Shown here piece after piece: positions 61,647-64,000 of a DNA stretch of 64,000 nt. Every line of letters begins with the position of its first letter. Position 1 is the stretch's first letter. The DNA comes from Oxobacter pfennigii. GTDB lineage: Bacteria; Bacillota; Clostridia; Clostridiales; Oxobacteraceae. The notes under the pieces are model-generated. The model had not been told where the DNA came from and did not search any database. It saw only the letters and a program-made list of their open reading frames with translations. Both the position numbers and the translations under genes were made by a program. The stretch lies in NCBI RefSeq assembly GCF_001317355.1, contig NZ_LKET01000039.1, positions 286,574 to 350,573 of the forward strand, read 5' to 3'.

Positions 61647-62105
61647 TTGAAAAAAAGTTTTCATATATAAGGTGATTACAGTTGTATTATTAATAGTAAT
61701 ATTGGCGGGTAAATATTTATAATAAATGCATTTACAGGCAATCCGGTATCTTCTTTTCTTGCCGGAAATGAAATGAAAAAATACATTGAAATCCGATATA
61801 ATGATAAGTTACTTGTTCTTTCAAGGACACAGTATAATTTTTAAGAGCACTTCATATACCCTGAGAGCAAGCTTACCGGACTTACCCGATACCACTTTTC
61901 TGGCATAATGGAGCAAGGACGTGATAATTATGAGGATTATGTTTTGAGCGGGTATGGTACCTTGGATAGATTAGGTGAGGAAATGCCCCAGGAGATTGTA
62001 CCTGTTTTAAATGTTTTGTTCGGAGATGAATTTAAGGGAAGATGCTCTGGGAGTTTTGTTGATGAGCATAAAGAAATGCAAAATATACCGCCACGGATCC
62101 GGTAA
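61647..62105 (+). pseudogene. Eroded YfjL-like membrane protein gene
   Basis: A TTG start gives KKSFHI then a stop. Protein-like pieces continue in other frames: NAFTGNPVSSFLAGNEMKKYIEIRYNDK, then YPESKLTGLTRYHFSG and GRDNYEDYVLSGYGTLDRLGEEMPQEIVPVLNVLF. The order (GNPVS..A...KYI..RY, then Y..YVLSG..T..RL) fits the small YfjL-like family of Firmicute lipoprotein-like proteins. Several shifts make it non-functional. Confidence 0.5.
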
Positions 62106-62154
62106 AATGTCCGGAGCTCTGCTTATACTTTCTTTACATATTTTTCTTTACAAC

Positions 62155-62206
62155 TATATCGGCCGGCGATATAATTTAATTACAGATTATATCGCCGGCC
62201 GATATA
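62155..62206. promoter_or_regulatory. 21-bp-arm perfect palindrome upstream of padR
   Basis: Arms at 62155-62175 and 62186-62206 are exact complements with a 10-base spacer. The core contains CGGCCGGCG. It ends 29 bases before the PadR start, so it is the likely PadR operator, and it could also form a strong hairpin in RNA. Confidence 0.75.
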
Positions 62207-62235
62207 TCGTTTGACGATAATCAAGGAGGGATGAA

Positions 62236-62559
62236 ATGGCAGAGGGAAATGAGAGATGTGCATTAACGGAAGCAGTTTATTATATACTTTTAGCATTGCA
62301 TACACCCATGCACGGTTATGGCATCATGCAGTTTGTAAAAGAAATGAGCAGCAGCAGGGTGAATTTAGGCCCGGGAACGTTATATGGAGCAATAAACACA
62401 ATGCTTGTAAAAGGATGGATAAAAGCCCTTGAGGGTGAGAGTGACAGCAGGAAGAAGGAATACGAGATAACCATTGAAGGCAGAAGCATTGTGCAGGATG
62501 AGGTAAAAAGGCTGGAAGAGCTCTTATATAACGGAAAAAAAATAGCCGGGAGGGATTAA
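62236..62559 (+). CDS. PadR-family regulator
   Basis: A 107-residue short PadR protein: AVYYILLALHTPMHGYGIMQFV, NLGPGTLYGAINTMLVKGWI and SRKKEYEITIEGRSIVQDEVKRLEEL (in part). Residue 1 is set by CAAGGAGGG upstream. It is followed one base later by a DUF2812 gene, the common PadR-DUF2812 operon. A 21-bp-arm palindrome upstream suggests autoregulation. Confidence 0.92.
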   Translation: MAEGNERCALTEAVYYILLALHTPMHGYGIMQFVKEMSSSRVNLGPGTLYGAINTMLVKGWIKALEGESDSRKKEYEITIEGRSIVQDEVKRLEELLYNGKKIAGRD

Positions 62560-62560
62560 T

Positions 62561-63109
62561 GTGAAGACTGTAATCTGGAAAGTATTTTTTAATTTTGAAA
62601 AGGAAGAAAAATGGCTCAATGATATGGCTGCTAAAGGTCTCAGCTTTATTGATTACACTTTTGGAAGATATTTATTTGAAGAAGGCACTCCGGGGGAATA
62701 TATCTACAGGCTGGAGCTTTTAAATGAAATGCCCTCCCATGCCGAGAGCAAAGCATATATAAAATTTATGGAAGAGTCAGGAATAGAATGTGTCAGCACC
62801 TATTTAAGATGGGCTTTTTTCAGGAAGAAAGCAGCAGATGGCCCCTTTGATTTGTATTCCGATTATGACTCCAGAATAAAGCATTACAAAAGAGTGATAG
62901 CGTGGACTGCAGTGGGGTTGGCGCTGAACCTTTTTGCTGCTCTTCTTAACGTTTTTATAGGTTTGAGGTTGGGAAGCAGCGGCCGGTCTTCCTTTAATTT
63001 ATATTTCTCCACTATAAGCTGGGCGGTAACCATAATATTGATCCCCATGTTGATTTCTTATATCAGAAAAATTTTTATAATGAAAAAAGAAAAAAACATT
63101 TATGAGTAG
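62561..63109 (+). CDS. DUF2812 membrane protein
   Basis: A 182-residue protein. The N-terminal soluble DUF2812 domain has FEKEEKWLNDMAAKGLSFIDYTFGRYLFEEG (in part) and ECVSTYLRWAFFRKK. Two membrane helices follow (about residues 112-135 and 145-168). GTG start, GGGAGGG ribosome-binding site within the padR end. PadR-DUF2812 pairs are often linked to envelope stress or drug response; the molecular role is unknown. Confidence 0.88.
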   Translation: MKTVIWKVFFNFEKEEKWLNDMAAKGLSFIDYTFGRYLFEEGTPGEYIYRLELLNEMPSHAESKAYIKFMEESGIECVSTYLRWAFFRKKAADGPFDLYSDYDSRIKHYKRVIAWTAVGLALNLFAALLNVFIGLRLGSSGRSSFNLYFSTISWAVTIILIPMLISYIRKIFIMKKEKNIYE

Positions 63110-63450
63110 ACTTTCAGTCTTGAAGTATATAAAAAATTAAAAAAAGGATTTGCTTTTAAGCTCAATTATGTGAATCTTTTCTATGTATTACTTCAAGGCG
63201 GGTGGACATAATGGAAATATAGAGCATATGGGTTTTATTATTCAAAAAAAATTCATATAATCTCCACTAAATCTCCACAAAGGTTTAGTATTATCATAAT
63301 GTAAACGCTAAAGTTTTAAACTTATTATTTTGCATTAGTACATATGGGTATTAATGTAAAACCTTATTTACATTTTTAACGGTAAAACCAAATTAGGGGC
63401 GTTTTTTCAAGAACAAAAAATCCCTTAACATTAACAAGGAGGTATACATT
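63110..63450. other. Long upstream region of htrA
   Basis: No gene is seen in these 341 bases. The region is A/T-rich and probably holds the htrA promoter and leader; I cannot fix a promoter with confidence. AAGGAGG lies ten bases before the htrA ATG. Confidence 0.5.
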
Positions 63451-64000
63451 ATGGATGATAGGAATTATGGATTTGACGGAAGAAATAACAGCACTAATAA
63501 CGACAATAATTCAGCAAATAATAAAATGCTAATACCGTCAGGATATTCAAGTTATTATGTTCCTAAAAAGAAATCAAATTTTAAAACATATGTGGCCATT
63601 ATTCTGGCAACTTCAGTTATTTCAAGCAGCATAGTGGGCACTGCATTATATTCAAGATTTTCCGCCGCATTGAAAGAGCAGGCTGAAAGCTTAACAGCAC
63701 CGGCATCAAGTTTAAATTACACTGCCTCAACCGGTGAAAACAGCAGCAATGCAAAATTGGTCAATAGCAGCTCTATATTAGGCGGTTTTTCCGTAACCCA
63801 AATTGCTAAGAAAGTAGGACCATCGGTAGTGGGAATAAGGATGACGGTGGCCAGTGCTAATATGGGCAGAAACATAGTTGGAGGTTTGCCCCAGTCAAGC
63901 GGCGAAGGCTCGGGAGTAATCATAAGCTCCGACGGATATATCATGACAAATTATCACGTTGTGGAATATGCAGACCCACAGAACACTTTAAGTAAAAACA
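63451..64000 (+). CDS. htrA: HtrA/DegP-type membrane serine protease, N-terminal part (cut by window edge)
   Basis: The first 183 residues of a membrane-anchored HtrA. Residues 1-45 are a cytoplasmic Asn-rich, disordered segment. Residues 50-70 form the membrane anchor (YVAIILATSVISS-like). After a Ser/Ala-rich linker, the protease domain begins near 115 (SVTQIAKKVGPSVVGIRM). GSGVIISSDGYIMTNYHVVE contains catalytic His169. Asp, Ser and the PDZ domain lie beyond the window. It degrades misfolded exported proteins. Confidence 0.92.
   Translation, partial: MDDRNYGFDGRNNSTNNDNNSANNKMLIPSGYSSYYVPKKKSNFKTYVAIILATSVISSSIVGTALYSRFSAALKEQAESLTAPASSLNYTASTGENSSNAKLVNSSSILGGFSVTQIAKKVGPSVVGIRMTVASANMGRNIVGGLPQSSGEGSGVIISSDGYIMTNYHVVEYADPQNTLSKN

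Noticed and set aside
1..64000. CRISPR arrays, rRNA or tRNA genes, prophage or intact transposons
   Set aside because: I looked for regularly spaced repeats, tRNA-like cloverleaf ends, rRNA cores and transposase motifs and found none I could support; very diverged elements could be missed.

Overview
The window comes from the chromosome of a low-GC, anaerobic, Clostridia-type Firmicute. Four things point there: A/T-rich DNA with strong GGAGG ribosome-binding sites and many TTG/GTG starts; oxygen-sensitive enzymes (selenocysteine formate dehydrogenase, ferredoxin-bearing electron-transfer flavoprotein, 2-hydroxyacyl-CoA dehydratase-type activases, many Fe-S and flavin proteins); amino-acid catabolism genes (proline racemase family, diaminopropionate ammonia-lyase); and Firmicute regulators and sites (CIRCE, BlaI/BlaR, PadR, Rrf2, Fur box). 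The genus cannot be fixed from the sequence; an amino-acid-fermenting clostridial lineage is the best guess. No rRNA, tRNA, CRISPR array, phage module or intact insertion sequence was seen.

Layout. 1-7.2 kb: end of a proline racemase family gene, a class III aminotransferase, a Ca/Na antiporter, uppP and rlmD. 7.2-12 kb: a decaying stretch with remnants of an HxlR regulator, a PAS protein, a secreted choice-of-anchor-like protein and an unknown gene, placed around an intact isochorismatase-like hydrolase and a divergent nitroreductase/Rrf2 pair. 12-18.5 kb: small redox and regulator genes (FMN-binding protein, MerR, second nitroreductase, ArsR-SRPBCC pair) and a BlaR1-like sensor part that lacks its protease half. 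18.6-21.3 kb: Fur-box-controlled feoA-feoB-small Cys protein. 21.4-24.4 kb: TetR, two flavodoxin-fold proteins, DUF454 and a double-CDGSH protein, behind a long palindrome. 24.4-30.2 kb: ZIP transporter, esterase, a dead QueG-like gene, and blaR1-blaI. 30.2-36.6 kb: a remnant zone with a strong hairpin, an XRE regulator, a MalT/LuxR-type giant regulator, and an MCP-CheW pair. 36.7-43.2 kb: Fe-alcohol dehydrogenase, PpnP, a methyltransferase with a possible attenuator leader, a PadR-DUF4180 fusion with hydrolase, and a NapH-FNR fusion behind a CsoR-like palindrome. 43.2-49.7 kb: diaminopropionate ammonia-lyase, then EtfB-EtfA(ferredoxin)-LctD-transporter. 49.7-53 kb: htpG under CIRCE, and an mreB-like gene. 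53-57.6 kb: a UroD-type methyltransferase convergent with three dehydratase/activase-like genes. 57.6-60.6 kb: selenocysteine formate dehydrogenase plus a small Cys protein. 60.7-64 kb: radical SAM protein, a YfjL-like remnant, PadR-DUF2812, and the start of htrA.

How the genes may work together (inference). The Etf-LctD operon fits flavin-based electron confurcation, in which a 2-hydroxyacid such as lactate is oxidised with NAD+ at the cost of reduced ferredoxin. Diaminopropionate ammonia-lyase just upstream yields pyruvate. The formate dehydrogenase links formate/CO2 to low-potential electron carriers. Feo, CDGSH and Fe-S genes reflect heavy iron use.

The observations most worth checking are: the in-frame TGA (Sec351) with an adjacent SECIS-like hairpin; the leader ORF/hairpin masking the methyltransferase ribosome-binding site; the internal ribosome-binding site and start in the PadR-DUF4180 gene; the CsoR/CstR-like site in front of a self-contained Fe-S/flavin fusion; and the compact three-gene dehydratase-like set opposite a corrinoid-type methyltransferase.
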